Shown here piece by piece: positions 25,043 through 33,641 of a DNA stretch of 51,583 bases (positions within the stretch are counted from its first letter, which is position 1; each line of letters starts with the position of its first letter). Position numbers and translations under genes: made by a program. Location of the stretch: the NCBI GenBank assembly GCA_050186335.1, contig JBFWYO010000025.1, positions 1-51,583 on the forward strand. Direction: 5' to 3'. Origin of the DNA: JBFWYO01 sp050186335 (lineage in GTDB: Bacteria; Pseudomonadota; Alphaproteobacteria; Bin65). The notes beneath the pieces were generated by a model. The model made no database searches. It was not told the DNA's origin and was given only the letters and a program-made list of their open reading frames with translations.

Positions 25043-26437
25043 TCAATCGTCGGTCGCTGCTACGTGCGCACCCAGGGCGATCAGGGTGGCGTCGCTGAAT
25101 TTCGGTCCGGCGATCTGCAATCCGACCGGAAGGCCGCGATCGCCGATTCCGCAATGGGCGCTGGCCGCAGGCATGTGGACGAGATTGAACGGGCACGTGA
25201 ATGCGAGCAGGTTCCGATTCGTCGCCGAATCGATCTCATCGTCCGGATAATACATTCCGATCGGCGGCGCATCGGTCGGCGCGGTCGGCGATACGATGAC
25301 ATCGAAACGCCGGAACAACGCCAGCAACGCATCTCCGATCCGGTTGCGTCCGTCCAGCATCCGTTGCACATCCGCGACGCCGATGCGTTCCGCCAGATCC
25401 AGGACGCTGTGTACCGCGCGTGGAAATCGCGCGAGTTTAGGAGCGTCGGGCCCCTGCCGCATGCCGGAAAGGCGCAGCGCCGCCTGGATCATGTAAATGT
25501 CGAACGCATCGAAGCCGACTTGGCCGATCCGCTCGACGACGCAGCCAAGGCCGGCGAGCCGTTCGACCGCGCGGTCGACGACGCGCACGACATCCGGAGC
25601 GACCTTGGCGAAGCCGAAATCCGGGCTGTATCCGATCCGCAGCCCTTTGACCGGCCGATCCGCCGCGGCGCGGTAGTTCGTTTCGTCGGGCGGCAATTCC
25701 ATCCAGTCGCGGCCGTCCGGCCGCGCGATCACGTTCATCGCCAAGCCGGCGTCGGCCGCGGTCCGCGCCAGAGGCCCCGCTACCGTGCGGTCGGTTTGGC
25801 CGGGCCAATACGGCACCCGGCCGAGCGTCGGCTTGAGTCCGAACAGCCCGGTGAATCCCGCCGGCAATCGGATCGAGCCGCCGCCGTCGGTGCCGATCGC
25901 CAGCGTGCACAGGCCGGCGGCGAGCGCCGCGGCCGCGCCGCCGCTGCTGCCGCCCGGGCTGTGGTTGATGTCCCAGGGGTTGAGCGTCGCACCGAAGGCG
26001 ATGCTGGTGGTGACCGGGATGACGCTGAGTTCCGGCATCGTCGTCTTGCCCAGGATCACGGCGCCGCTTTCGCGCAATCGCGCAACCACCGGCGCGTCGA
26101 ACTCGGCCGGCGTCATTGCATTGATGAATGACCCGCGCGGATTTGCCAGCCCCTTCGTGTGCAGATGATCCTTGATCGAAACCGGCACGCCGTCGAGCGG
26201 GCCGGCCGGCGCTCCAGCCGCCCAGCGCCGTTCCGCCGCCTGCGCCGCGGCGCGCGCTCCCGATTCGTCGACTTGGTAATAGGCCTTGATCGTCGGGTTT
26301 ATCGCGGCGATGCGCGCCAGCATGCGCTCGACGACATCGACCGGGGAAAGATCGCGCCGGCGATACGCCTCGACCAATTCGGTGGCGGGCATGAAACAGA
26401 CGGCGTCGTTCGCGGCCATGGGCTTGGTATACAGCAT
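25043..26437 (-). CDS. Amidase signature family enzyme, last gene of the liv operon
   Basis: The 464-residue hydrolase of the amidase-signature family has a complete Ser-cisSer-Lys triad: Lys89 in VSIKDH, Ser164 in SPGGSSGG, and Ser188 in GTDGGGSIR. Surrounding motifs are normal (LDGVPVSIKD, ILGKTTMPE, GLFGLKPT). No GatB/GatC is nearby, so it is an amide hydrolase rather than the GatA subunit. Its start lies 4 bp after the livF stop, and it closes a minus-strand operon that imports an amino-acid-like solute. This suggests it hydrolyses an amide derived from the imported compound. ATG 26419 is an alternative start. Substrate is unknown. Confidence 0.9.
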   Translation of the reverse strand: MLYTKPMAANDAVCFMPATELVEAYRRRDLSPVDVVERMLARIAAINPTIKAYYQVDESGARAAAQAAERRWAAGAPAGPLDGVPVSIKDHLHTKGLANPRGSFINAMTPAEFDAPVVARLRESGAVILGKTTMPELSVIPVTTSIAFGATLNPWDINHSPGGSSGGAAAALAAGLCTLAIGTDGGGSIRLPAGFTGLFGLKPTLGRVPYWPGQTDRTVAGPLARTAADAGLAMNVIARPDGRDWMELPPDETNYRAAADRPVKGLRIGYSPDFGFAKVAPDVVRVVDRAVERLAGLGCVVERIGQVGFDAFDIYMIQAALRLSGMRQGPDAPKLARFPRAVHSVLDLAERIGVADVQRMLDGRNRIGDALLALFRRFDVIVSPTAPTDAPPIGMYYPDDEIDSATNRNLLAFTCPFNLVHMPAASAHCGIGDRGLPVGLQIAGPKFSDATLIALGAHVAATDD

Positions 26438-26441
26438 CGCT

Positions 26442-27155
26442 TCAATGTCCCAGGTAGGTTGCGGCGATCGTCGGGTCGGCCAGGAGCGACTTGGCCGTGC
26501 CTTCGCGCACGATCTCGCCCGTTATCAGGACGTAGCCGCGATCGGCGATCTTGAGCGCCATGCGCGCATTCTGCTCCGCCAGCAGCACCGTCGTGCCGCG
26601 GCTGCGCAGCGACGCGATGGCGCGAAAAATCGACGCCACGACCAAAGGCGCCAAACCCATCGACGGTTCGTCGAGCAGCAGCAGGCGCGGTTTCGCCATC
26701 AGCGCGCGTCCGATCGCAAGCATTTGCTGCTCGCCGCCCGACAGCGTGCCGGCGACCTGATCGCGCCGCTCATGCAAGCGCGGAAACAGCGTCAGTATTT
26801 CGTCGAGCGTGCGCGCCGCTTCGGCCTTGTGCCCGCCGCGAAGCCGGACATAGGCCCCGATCTCGAGATTCTCGGCGACGGTCAGGGGCATGAAAATGCG
26901 GCGGCCCTCGGGGACCAGCGCCAAACCTTGTCTGACGACGTAGTCGGCGCGCCGCCCGCCGATCGGCTTGCCCTCGAGCGTGATCTCGCCCTCCCACGGC
27001 GCGAGCGTGCCCGCCAGGGTCCGCATCAGCGTGGTCTTGCCCGCGCCGTTTGGCCCGATCAGACAGACGATCTCGCCGGCCGAAATGCCGAGCGATATCC
27101 GCCGCAAGACACGGATGCGGCCATAGCCCGAGACGAGGGATTTGACCTCAAGCAT
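26442..27155 (-). CDS. livF: Branched-chain amino-acid-type ABC transporter ATP-binding protein (LivF type)
   Basis: The 237-residue ATPase drives uptake through the LivHM-type permease. Walker A is GPNGAGKTTLMRT, the signature is LSGGEQQMLAIGRAL, Walker B is RLLLLDEPSMGLAP, and a switch His-like end follows in LLAEQNARMAL. Length and the C-terminal VREGTAKSLLADPTIAATYLG are typical of LivF. Its start overlaps the end of livG by 8 bp, indicating translational coupling. The cognate solute may not be leucine/isoleucine/valine, since this subfamily also carries urea, amides and aromatic acids. Confidence 0.93.
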   Translation of the reverse strand: MLEVKSLVSGYGRIRVLRRISLGISAGEIVCLIGPNGAGKTTLMRTLAGTLAPWEGEITLEGKPIGGRRADYVVRQGLALVPEGRRIFMPLTVAENLEIGAYVRLRGGHKAEAARTLDEILTLFPRLHERRDQVAGTLSGGEQQMLAIGRALMAKPRLLLLDEPSMGLAPLVVASIFRAIASLRSRGTTVLLAEQNARMALKIADRGYVLITGEIVREGTAKSLLADPTIAATYLGH

Positions 27156-27924
27156 CGTCGTCGTCGCGTCCGAGATAGGCTTCGATCACGGCCGGCTCCG
27201 CCTGAATGACCGCGGCCGAGCCTTCGGCGATGCGCCGGCCGAAATTGAGCACCAGGATGTCGTGGCTGATCGACATGACCAGCCGCATATTATGCTCGAC
27301 CAGCACGACCGTCACGCCGCTCGCATTGATGTCGCGGATGACCTGCGCCATGCGGTCGGTTTCGGCCATCGCGAGGCCCGCGGCGGGTTCGTCGAGCAGC
27401 AGCAGCCGGGGCTCGCAGGCCAGCGCGCGCGCGAGCTCCAACAGTTTCAGTTCGCCGAAGCTGAGGTCGGTCGCCATCCGGTCGGCACGGTCATCGAGGC
27501 CGACCAGGACCAGCATCTTCTCCGCCGCCGCGCGCGAGGCCTGGCTTTCGCGGCGCGACGCCGGCGTGCGCGCCATGCCGGACAGAAATCCGCTGCGCGT
27601 GCGCGTGTGCCGGCCGACCATCACGTTTTCCAGCACCGTCATCCGGCCGAACACTTGAAGGTTTTGAAACGTACGAGCCATGCCGCGCGCGACGCGCGCG
27701 TGCGCCGGCAGCGCTTCGATGCGCTTGGAATCGAGCCGGATCTGCCCCGAGGTCGGTTCGATAAAGCCGGACAGCAGATTGAGCAGCGTCGTTTTGCCGG
27801 CGCCGTTCGGGCCAATGACCGCTTTGATCGCGCCGGCGGGCACTTCGAAACTCAGATCCTGCACCGCCGCGAGTCCGGTGAACATGCGGGTGAGTACGCT
27901 GACCTCGAGCAGCGGCGCGGTCAT
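27148..27924 (-). CDS. livG: Branched-chain amino-acid-type ABC transporter ATP-binding protein (LivG type)
   Basis: The 258-residue partner ATPase has Walker A GPNGAGKTTLLNLLSGF, signature LSFGELKLLELARAL, Walker B RLLLLDEPAAGLA, and the LivG-typical insertion between Walker A and signature (ARTFQNLQVFGRMTVLENVMVGRH). VVLVEHNMRLVMSISHDILVLNFG holds the switch His. ATG 27924 overlaps the livM stop by 4 bases (ATGA), so the start is firm; a longer upstream frame is antisense-like noise within livM. Confidence 0.93.
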   Translation of the reverse strand: MTAPLLEVSVLTRMFTGLAAVQDLSFEVPAGAIKAVIGPNGAGKTTLLNLLSGFIEPTSGQIRLDSKRIEALPAHARVARGMARTFQNLQVFGRMTVLENVMVGRHTRTRSGFLSGMARTPASRRESQASRAAAEKMLVLVGLDDRADRMATDLSFGELKLLELARALACEPRLLLLDEPAAGLAMAETDRMAQVIRDINASGVTVVLVEHNMRLVMSISHDILVLNFGRRIAEGSAAVIQAEPAVIEAYLGRDDDDA

Positions 27925-28883
27925 GGTGCCTTCCCGCGCGTGACCAAGCGGCCGAGCCGGGCGAACGCATCGCTCAGCCCGCCAGGGAAGAACAGCAGGA
28001 CCACTACCAGGCTGATGCCGTAGACGAGAATTTCGAAATCGGAGAACGCGCGCAACGCCTCGGGCAGGGCGACATGCAGAAACGCGCCCAGGAAGGGGCC
28101 CCAATAGGTGCCGGTGCCGCCCAGCGCGACCACGACCAACAGCATAACCGAAGCGACGAAGTCGAAATTCTCCGGCGATGCGAAATTATTGAGATGCACG
28201 TAGAGGAAGCCCGCAATGCCCGCCATCACGGCGCTCAAGACGAACACGCCCAGCTTCACCGCATGGACGTTAATGCCGTTGGCCTGCGCCGCCAGTTCGC
28301 TCGTCGACAGCGCTCGAAGCGCGCGGCCCATGCGCGAATCGAGCAGGTTCAGGATCAGCAGCATCATCGCGCCGACCACCACCCAGGCGAACAGGAAGAA
28401 CCGGATATCGGCGCGGATTTCGTAACCGAACAGCGACAGCGACGGCACGCCGACAAGACCGTTCGGGCCGCCGGTCAAGTCGTTCAGCTCGACGAACAAG
28501 ACCGACATGATGACGTTGAAGCCGAGCGTCGCCATGGCCAGGTAATGTCCGCGCAGCCTAAGACTCGGCCAGCCGATCAGAAACGCGGCGAAGCCGGTCA
28601 GCGTGACGGCGGCGCATAGGCCGATCCAGGGCGAGACCCCGAATTTCGCCGACAGCGCGCCGCTGGCATATGCGCCGAGCCCGTAAAACGCGGCGTGGCT
28701 CAGCGATATCTGCCCGGCATAACCCATCAGCAGGTTGAGGCTGCCGGCCAGCGCCAGGCTGATGAACCAGGAAATGCCGAGATTGAGAATGAAATTGTTC
28801 GGTGCCACCGCCGGAAACAGCAACAGAATCGCCCAAAAGACGGCGAAGGCGCGATACTTGTTGCGCGAGCCCTGGGCGTCCAT
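27921..28883 (-). CDS. livM: Branched-chain amino-acid-type ABC transporter permease (LivM type)
   Basis: The 320-residue inner-membrane permease has eight to nine hydrophobic helices (FAVFWAILLLFPAVAPN, LALAGSLNLLMGYAGQISLSHAAFYGLGAY, FLFAWVVVGAMMLLILNLL, FVLSAVMAGIAGFLYVHL). The LivM hallmark GYAGQISLSHAAF and the EAA-like loop RALSTSELAAQANGINVHAVKLGVFVLSA are present, and the end has the usual GISLVVVLLFFPGGL. It begins 9 bp after livH and overlaps livG by 4 bp. Confidence 0.93.
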   Translation of the reverse strand: MDAQGSRNKYRAFAVFWAILLLFPAVAPNNFILNLGISWFISLALAGSLNLLMGYAGQISLSHAAFYGLGAYASGALSAKFGVSPWIGLCAAVTLTGFAAFLIGWPSLRLRGHYLAMATLGFNVIMSVLFVELNDLTGGPNGLVGVPSLSLFGYEIRADIRFFLFAWVVVGAMMLLILNLLDSRMGRALRALSTSELAAQANGINVHAVKLGVFVLSAVMAGIAGFLYVHLNNFASPENFDFVASVMLLVVVALGGTGTYWGPFLGAFLHVALPEALRAFSDFEILVYGISLVVVLLFFPGGLSDAFARLGRLVTRGKAP

Positions 28884-28892
28884 CTTTGCGCC

Positions 28893-29774
28893 TCAGGCCC
28901 GTTCGGCCGAAGCGCGGCCGAGCAGGCCCGCGGGTTTCAGGAACAGCACGATCAGCAGGACGACGAACGCAACCACGTCCTTGAACTGCGACGAGATCAG
29001 CCCGGCGGACAGCGACTCCAAAAGACCCAGCACCAGCCCGCCCAGCAGCGCGCCGTGCAGGTTGCCCAGACCGCCGAGCATGGCGGCGCTGAACCCCTTG
29101 AAGCCGAGCATCAGTCCGACATTGACCGAGGTCAGCGTCAGCGGCGTGATGATCAGGCCGGCGATCGCGCCGATGGCGGCGGCCAGCACGAACGACCACA
29201 TGACCATGCGGTTGACGTAGATGCCGACCAGGCCCGCCGCTTCGCGGTCCGCCGCGGCCGCCCGCATGGCGCGGCCGAGCAGGCTGCGCTGGAAGAAGAT
29301 ATTGGTGCCGAACATGACCACGAGTGTGATGCCGATCACCCACAGCGCCTGCGGCTGGAGCGTGGCGCCCGCGAAGTGGATACTCTCGTTGCCGCTGAAA
29401 CTCGGCAGGCCGGCCGGCGCCTTGCCGAGCACCAGCGTCACGCCGGCGCGCGTGGTGATCGCGACGGCGATGGTGATCAGCGTCAAAAGGATCGGGTTCG
29501 GCGTGCGCAACGGGTAGATCGTAAGGCGCTCCGAGCACAGGCCGATGAAGGCTACGACGACCGTTACGATCGGCACCAGCAGCAGGGGCGGCAGGGCGAA
29601 GCTGGCATGCAGGAAGGCGCCGATCATGCCGCCCGCCATCACCCATTCGCCCTGCGCGAAGTTGATCGCATCGGTACTCTTGAAAATGACCGTGAAGCCA
29701 AGCGCCACCAACGCATAGATGCTGCCCGTGACAAGGCCGCTCAAGGCCAGCTGGAGAATCTGACTTCCGTCCAT
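28893..29774 (-). CDS. livH: Branched-chain amino-acid-type ABC transporter permease (LivH type)
   Basis: The 293-residue permease starts with LALSGLVTGSIYALVALGFTVIFKSTDAINFAQGEWVM, the LivH hallmark. It has about eight membrane helices and the cytoplasmic coupling loop RAAAADREAAGLVGIYVNRMV. It pairs with LivM as a heterodimer. It starts 9 bp after the second ferritin-like gene, which makes insertion of the two ferritin-like genes between the binding-protein gene and livH a designed part of one operon rather than chance proximity. Confidence 0.93.
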   Translation of the reverse strand: MDGSQILQLALSGLVTGSIYALVALGFTVIFKSTDAINFAQGEWVMAGGMIGAFLHASFALPPLLLVPIVTVVVAFIGLCSERLTIYPLRTPNPILLTLITIAVAITTRAGVTLVLGKAPAGLPSFSGNESIHFAGATLQPQALWVIGITLVVMFGTNIFFQRSLLGRAMRAAAADREAAGLVGIYVNRMVMWSFVLAAAIGAIAGLIITPLTLTSVNVGLMLGFKGFSAAMLGGLGNLHGALLGGLVLGLLESLSAGLISSQFKDVVAFVVLLIVLFLKPAGLLGRASAERA

Positions 29775-29783
29775 CGCCGGGCT

Positions 29784-30719
29784 CTAGACTTCGCCGAGGC
29801 GCGGATGGCTGAACTTTCGCAATGTGACTCCGAGATCAGCGAAGGCCGTGCGCGCCTCGCCGAACCACTGCTTGAGCACGGCGGCTTCCTCGGCCACGCT
29901 CGATGCGCCGAGCCCGGCGCGCCGCGTCGCCTCGTCGGCGGCGACGATTTCGGCGGCAATATCATTGGGCGCCAGCCACGCGCATTGATAGCCGTTGAGC
30001 TCGAGATCGCCGATGACGTGCTCGATCTCCGAGGTAACGTCGGCGAGCATCGACGCGCTCCATTTCTTGGCGTGCTCGGCCAGATAGACCCAGCCAAACG
30101 CGACGTGGCGTTCCTTGTCGGTCACCAGCCGTTTCAGGATCGCGGCCGCGACCGGATCCTTGACGTGGCGGAGGTGGCTGCGGTGCAGCTCGAGGTCGAT
30201 GCCGTCTTGCACCGCCACGTGCGCCGCCACGTAGGCGTCGACCGCGACGCCGGGGTCGAACGCCTTGCGATGAAAACTTTGATTGAAGAACTGGGCGTAT
30301 TCGGCGTTGACCGGCGCGGGTCGATAGCCGCCGACCAGCTCGGCAAAGCGCCAACAGCATTCGACGTGCCATGCTTCTTCGGTGCCGCGTACCGAAAGAA
30401 ACATTTTCGGGTCGCTTTCGCCGTTGTGCTCCAGGCAGAAGCGGATGAGGATCGCCGGCGTCTCCGGCATGCCGCCGTACTCGGTCCAGGCCCGTCGGCT
30501 CCAGCTCGTCGCGGCGGCGGAAAGCGCCGTGGCGTCGTAGGCGGCGGCATCGAACTTGTCCCACGGAATATGCCGCTCGGGATCCCAGCGGCCTTTCTTT
30601 GCCGCTTCGTAGAGCTTACGGATGCTGAGCAGGTTTGGCTCGAGATGCAGCGGAAAGCGGCGCTCCACCAAGGGCGAGTTGCGCCGCTTCTGCAGACGCG
30701 CGATCGTGGCCGAGGTCAT
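29784..30719 (-). CDS. Ferritin-like protein with degenerate di-iron site (partner of the next gene upstream)
   Basis: The 311-residue all-helical protein is a paralogue of the gene at 30719-31642. The two align almost without gaps through the core (SWSRRAWTEYGGMPETPAILIRFC; RHVAFGWVYL). Helix 2 keeps an ExxH motif (TEEAWHVE). The helix-3 position that reads AAEE in the paralogue is VQDG here, and the helix-4 ExxH (DEVRH in the paralogue) is DKERH, with Lys replacing the ligand Glu. So the protein probably cannot hold a normal di-iron centre and may be a structural or regulatory subunit. Its ATG overlaps the upstream stop (TGATG), so the pair is translationally coupled. Comparison to PaaA/PaaC-like pairs is by analogy only. 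Confidence 0.75.
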   Translation of the reverse strand: MTSATIARLQKRRNSPLVERRFPLHLEPNLLSIRKLYEAAKKGRWDPERHIPWDKFDAAAYDATALSAAATSWSRRAWTEYGGMPETPAILIRFCLEHNGESDPKMFLSVRGTEEAWHVECCWRFAELVGGYRPAPVNAEYAQFFNQSFHRKAFDPGVAVDAYVAAHVAVQDGIDLELHRSHLRHVKDPVAAAILKRLVTDKERHVAFGWVYLAEHAKKWSASMLADVTSEIEHVIGDLELNGYQCAWLAPNDIAAEIVAADEATRRAGLGASSVAEEAAVLKQWFGEARTAFADLGVTLRKFSHPRLGEV

Positions 30720-31642
30720 CAGATCGAACCGAGTTTAGGGTGGAAGAACGGCTTGAGCGTAAATCCCCACGGCTCCATCTGCCGTCGGATTCGCTGCACG
30801 CTGGCGACGAAGATCGGCTTTTCGAGTTCTTCGATGGTGGCGCCAAGGCCGGCTTCGTAGGTCAGCCTGTCGGCTTCCGTCTCGCCGCGCGTGGCCGGGC
30901 TGTCGGGCGCCAGCCATGAACTGTGGTAGCCGTTCATCTCGACCTTCCCGATCATGGTGACGACGGCTTCTTCGACGATGGCGAGTTCGCGCTTGGACAG
31001 CTCCGGCGCACGCCGCTCCATATAGGCCCAGCCGAACGCACAATGCCGCACCTCGTCGCGCATGATCAGGCGCAGGACCTTGTTCGCCACCGGATTGGTC
31101 GTGATCTCGATCAGGTGCGCGAACACGTCGAACGCAATCTCTTCGGCGGCGCAAACCAGGCTGGCGACGATCGCTTCGAGGGTGATCGCTGGATCGAGCG
31201 CCATCTTGCGCACGCCGTGCGTCGAAACCGAGCCCTGGAAGGCCGCCTGGACCGGCTCCTTGACGTAGCCGCCCAGCTTTTCGGCCATCAGATAGCAGGC
31301 CTCGGCGTGGCGCGATTCCTCCTGGGTCCGGATGGTGAAAAAGAACCGCAGATCCGGCGGATGCCGTTCCTGGCAGAACCGGATCTGCAGTGCAGGGCTT
31401 TCGGAGATGGCGCCGTATTCGCCCCAGGCCCGACGGCTCCAGTAGAGCCGCGCCGCCATGAGCTGCTCCGGCGTTTTGCCGGAAAGATCGAGCTGGTCCC
31501 ACTCGATCGCGGTTTGCGGATCCCATTGATTCTTGATCGCCGAGCGGTACAGCTCGCGAATCTTGGGAATACGCACGCCGAGATCGAGCGGGAAGCGCAT
31601 TTCGGGCTCGTCTAGCAACGAGCGAACGGCAACGGCGGTCAT
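30719..31642 (-). CDS. Ferritin-like di-iron protein, putative oxygenase or oxidase
   Basis: The 307-residue helical-bundle protein has all the expected carboxylate/His ligands: Glu in WGEYGAISE (helix 1), EESRHAEACY with ExxH (helix 2), CAAEEIAFD (helix 3) and DEVRHCAFGW with ExxH (helix 4). That is the pattern of ferritin-like di-iron oxygenases, N-oxygenases and related enzymes. The N-terminal 'KNQWDPQTAIEWDQLD' segment recurs in its paralogue as 'KKGRWDPERHIPWDKFD'. AAGGAG about 8 bases upstream fixes ATG 31642. Its place directly after the solute-binding protein gene and before its degenerate twin suggests the pair oxidises the imported compound before the amidase acts. The exact reaction is not deducible here. 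Confidence 0.78.
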   Translation of the reverse strand: MTAVAVRSLLDEPEMRFPLDLGVRIPKIRELYRSAIKNQWDPQTAIEWDQLDLSGKTPEQLMAARLYWSRRAWGEYGAISESPALQIRFCQERHPPDLRFFFTIRTQEESRHAEACYLMAEKLGGYVKEPVQAAFQGSVSTHGVRKMALDPAITLEAIVASLVCAAEEIAFDVFAHLIEITTNPVANKVLRLIMRDEVRHCAFGWAYMERRAPELSKRELAIVEEAVVTMIGKVEMNGYHSSWLAPDSPATRGETEADRLTYEAGLGATIEELEKPIFVASVQRIRRQMEPWGFTLKPFFHPKLGSI

Positions 31643-31675
31643 CGCCTTATCTCCTTATCGGTTGAGGCCGAAGTT

Positions 31676-32833
31676 TCAGACGGCCAGGCGCCAACGATTG
31701 TCCTTCCAGGTGACGACTGTGCCGTCGGCCTTGGAAAGCCCGGAATGCTTGTCGGCCGCGAAGGTGAAATTGCCGCCGACGCCGGGATAGTTCTTGATGC
31801 CCTCGATCGCGCTGCGGATTTTCGCCTTGTCGTTTCCGCCGGCCGCGATCGCCACCGCCGCCAGATTGATCGCATCGTAGGTCTGCGCGACGAACTGGTT
31901 CGGCAGCTGCTTGAAGCGGGCTTCGTAGCGCTTGGTCAGGTCCGCGATACGAGCCTTGACCGGATCGCTCGCCGGCAGGTCGCCGCCGACCGGGAATTTC
32001 ACGCTCAGCAGGAACGTGCCGTCCGCGGCGCCTTCGGCAAGTTTCATGTAACGATCGTCCACGAAACCGTAGCTGTGCATGATCGTGCGGTCGCCGAGCC
32101 CGAGCTGCTTGGCCTGCTTCAGGAACACGACGCCGCTTGGCGTGATGGTCCAGCACAGGATCGACTTGGCGTCGCTCGATTTGATGCGCGTGAGCTGGGC
32201 CGTAAGATCGGTGTCGCCCGGATTGAACGATTCGTGGGACACTTTGATGCCGTACTTCGGCGCGACTTTGTTGATCTGTTCCTTGGCGCTCGCCCCGAAG
32301 CCCGAACTGTCCGCCAGCAGGCAGACCGACTTGATTCCGCGCTTGGTCCAGAATTCGCAGGCCACGTCCAAGACCTGATCGTCGTCGATCGTGCTCTTGA
32401 AGGTCCACTTGCGTTCAGCGATCGGGTTGACGATCTGCATGCTGCCTTCGGTCGAGATGAAGGGCACGCCGGCGCGTTCGACGATCGGCACCATTGCCAG
32501 CGCAATGCCGCTGGCGTTGCCGCCGCCGACGATGATGTCGACATTGTCCTGCTCGATCAGGCGCCGCGTTGCGGTGACGCCGCGCGAGCTCTGGGTTTCG
32601 GCGTCGTAGAAGAACCACTGGATCTTCTTGCCGCCGATGCCGCCCTTGGCGTTGATCTCCTCGATCGCCAGCTCCATGCCGCGTTTCATGTGATCGCCGA
32701 GGAAAGCGCCCGGGCCGGTGATCGACAGAATAGTGCCGATCTTGGCCGTCGCAGCTTGGGCGCGAACGATTCGCGGCGCCGAAATGGCCACCGCACCCGC
32801 ACCGACACCGACAATAAATTCGCGTCTTTTCAT
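31676..32833 (-). CDS. Periplasmic solute-binding protein of the branched-chain amino-acid ABC family, Tat-type signal
   Basis: The 385-residue receptor has the Peripla_BP_6 (LivJ-like) fold: KIGTILSITGPGAFLGDHMKRGMELAIEEINAKGGIGGKKI, then IVGGGNASGIALAMVPIVERAGVPFIST and a C-terminal half ending in GTVVTWKDNRWRLAV. The signal MKRREFIVGVGAGAVAISAPRIVRAQA carries a twin-arginine RREF motif, so export may be by the Tat pathway. ATG 32833 has GGGGGAG 8 bases upstream; GTG 32842 was rejected. It follows the GntR gene by 32 bp and precedes the ferritin-like genes by 33 bp. It is the specificity component of the system; the ligand is unknown. Confidence 0.92.
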   Translation of the reverse strand: MKRREFIVGVGAGAVAISAPRIVRAQAATAKIGTILSITGPGAFLGDHMKRGMELAIEEINAKGGIGGKKIQWFFYDAETQSSRGVTATRRLIEQDNVDIIVGGGNASGIALAMVPIVERAGVPFISTEGSMQIVNPIAERKWTFKSTIDDDQVLDVACEFWTKRGIKSVCLLADSSGFGASAKEQINKVAPKYGIKVSHESFNPGDTDLTAQLTRIKSSDAKSILCWTITPSGVVFLKQAKQLGLGDRTIMHSYGFVDDRYMKLAEGAADGTFLLSVKFPVGGDLPASDPVKARIADLTKRYEARFKQLPNQFVAQTYDAINLAAVAIAAGGNDKAKIRSAIEGIKNYPGVGGNFTFAADKHSGLSKADGTVVTWKDNRWRLAV

Positions 32834-32865
32834 CGAACCCACTCCCCCAATTTTACATGTTTAGG

Positions 32866-33612
32866 CTACAGCGGGACGCTGAAGCCGTACCGAACCACAT
32901 CGCCGCGATAGATCGATCTGCCGGACATGACGACATCGCCGTCCTTCGACAAGTACCGGAGATGGCGAACCAAGGTCGGCTCGCCCGGCAACACACGCAA
33001 ATGCTTTGCACAGTCGGCATCGGCGCCGACCGCCTCGACCTGCATTTCGACGCGATCGAGGCTAACGGACTGTTTTATCCAATCGACCAGCGAGCGCGTC
33101 TCGGCATCGCTGCGTTTCAGTTTACCGCCGAGCCGCTTCGGCAGATACCGGTGATCGAGCACGATCGGCACGACGCCCAGCAGGCGCAGGCGCGCGATAT
33201 AGACGATATCGGGACCAAGTTTCGGATCCGGCGGCACGCCCTCGGAAATGCCCCTGCCAATAGCCAGAATGCGGACCGACATGGGCCTGCCGTTGCTGGC
33301 CATGCCCTCGAAGAAGCTGGCGAGCGGCCGCTCCTCGATCTTGTGGGGCGAGACGAAAGTGCCGATGCCCTTGACCCGGCGCAGGAATCCTTCGTCGACG
33401 AGTTGCTGGATCGCCTGGCGCGCGGTCATCCGGCTGACTTCGAAGCGCTGCGATACTTCCTCGTCGCCGTAAAAGCGCGCATCGGCGGCGCTGCCGGACA
33501 GTTCCGCCATCAACTTGCGCGCGATCTGCGCGTACAGCGGCAACGGCGACGACCGGTCGATGCCGGCGGATTGAGCGCTCTGTGCGGAAGGGGGCTTGAT
33601 GTCGAGGCGCAT
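32866..33612 (-). CDS. GntR-family (HutC subfamily) transcription regulator of the liv-diiron-amidase operon
   Basis: The 248-residue repressor or activator has an N-terminal winged helix (LYAQIARKLMAELSG, DEEVSQRFEVSRMTARQAIQQLVDEGFLRRVKGIGTFV) and a C-terminal UTRA/chorismate-lyase-like effector domain (PMSVRILAIGRGIS, VYIARLRLLGVVPIVLDHRYLP, VRHLRYLSKDGDVVMSGRSIYRGDVVRYGFSV). UTRA regulators respond to small metabolites such as histidine-pathway intermediates, sugars or fatty acids. It is the first gene of the minus-strand operon. A sequence matching the HutC consensus operator lies 22 bp upstream of its start, pointing to autoregulation of the whole operon. Confidence 0.9.
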   Translation of the reverse strand: MRLDIKPPSAQSAQSAGIDRSSPLPLYAQIARKLMAELSGSAADARFYGDEEVSQRFEVSRMTARQAIQQLVDEGFLRRVKGIGTFVSPHKIEERPLASFFEGMASNGRPMSVRILAIGRGISEGVPPDPKLGPDIVYIARLRLLGVVPIVLDHRYLPKRLGGKLKRSDAETRSLVDWIKQSVSLDRVEMQVEAVGADADCAKHLRVLPGEPTLVRHLRYLSKDGDVVMSGRSIYRGDVVRYGFSVPL

Positions 33613-33633
33613 CGAACGCGATCCTATTTTCTT

Positions 33634-33641
33634 GTCTATAC
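33634..33641 (-). promoter_or_regulatory. HutC-type GntR operator upstream of the operon
   Basis: GTCTATAC (33634-33641, within TTGTCTATACA) fits the published HutC-subfamily consensus GTMTAKAC exactly. It sits between the likely promoter (for instance TTTACA on the minus strand, complement of 33668-33673, then AT-rich DNA) and the AGGA ribosome-binding site of the regulator gene. Binding of the regulator here would block transcription of all nine genes. Confidence 0.6.

Noticed and set aside
28695..30860. 721-codon plus-strand frame opposite livM, livH and the ferritin-like genes
   Set aside because: It is a shadow of high-GC coding DNA; the minus strand encodes well-conserved transporter and ferritin-like proteins with tight operon spacing.
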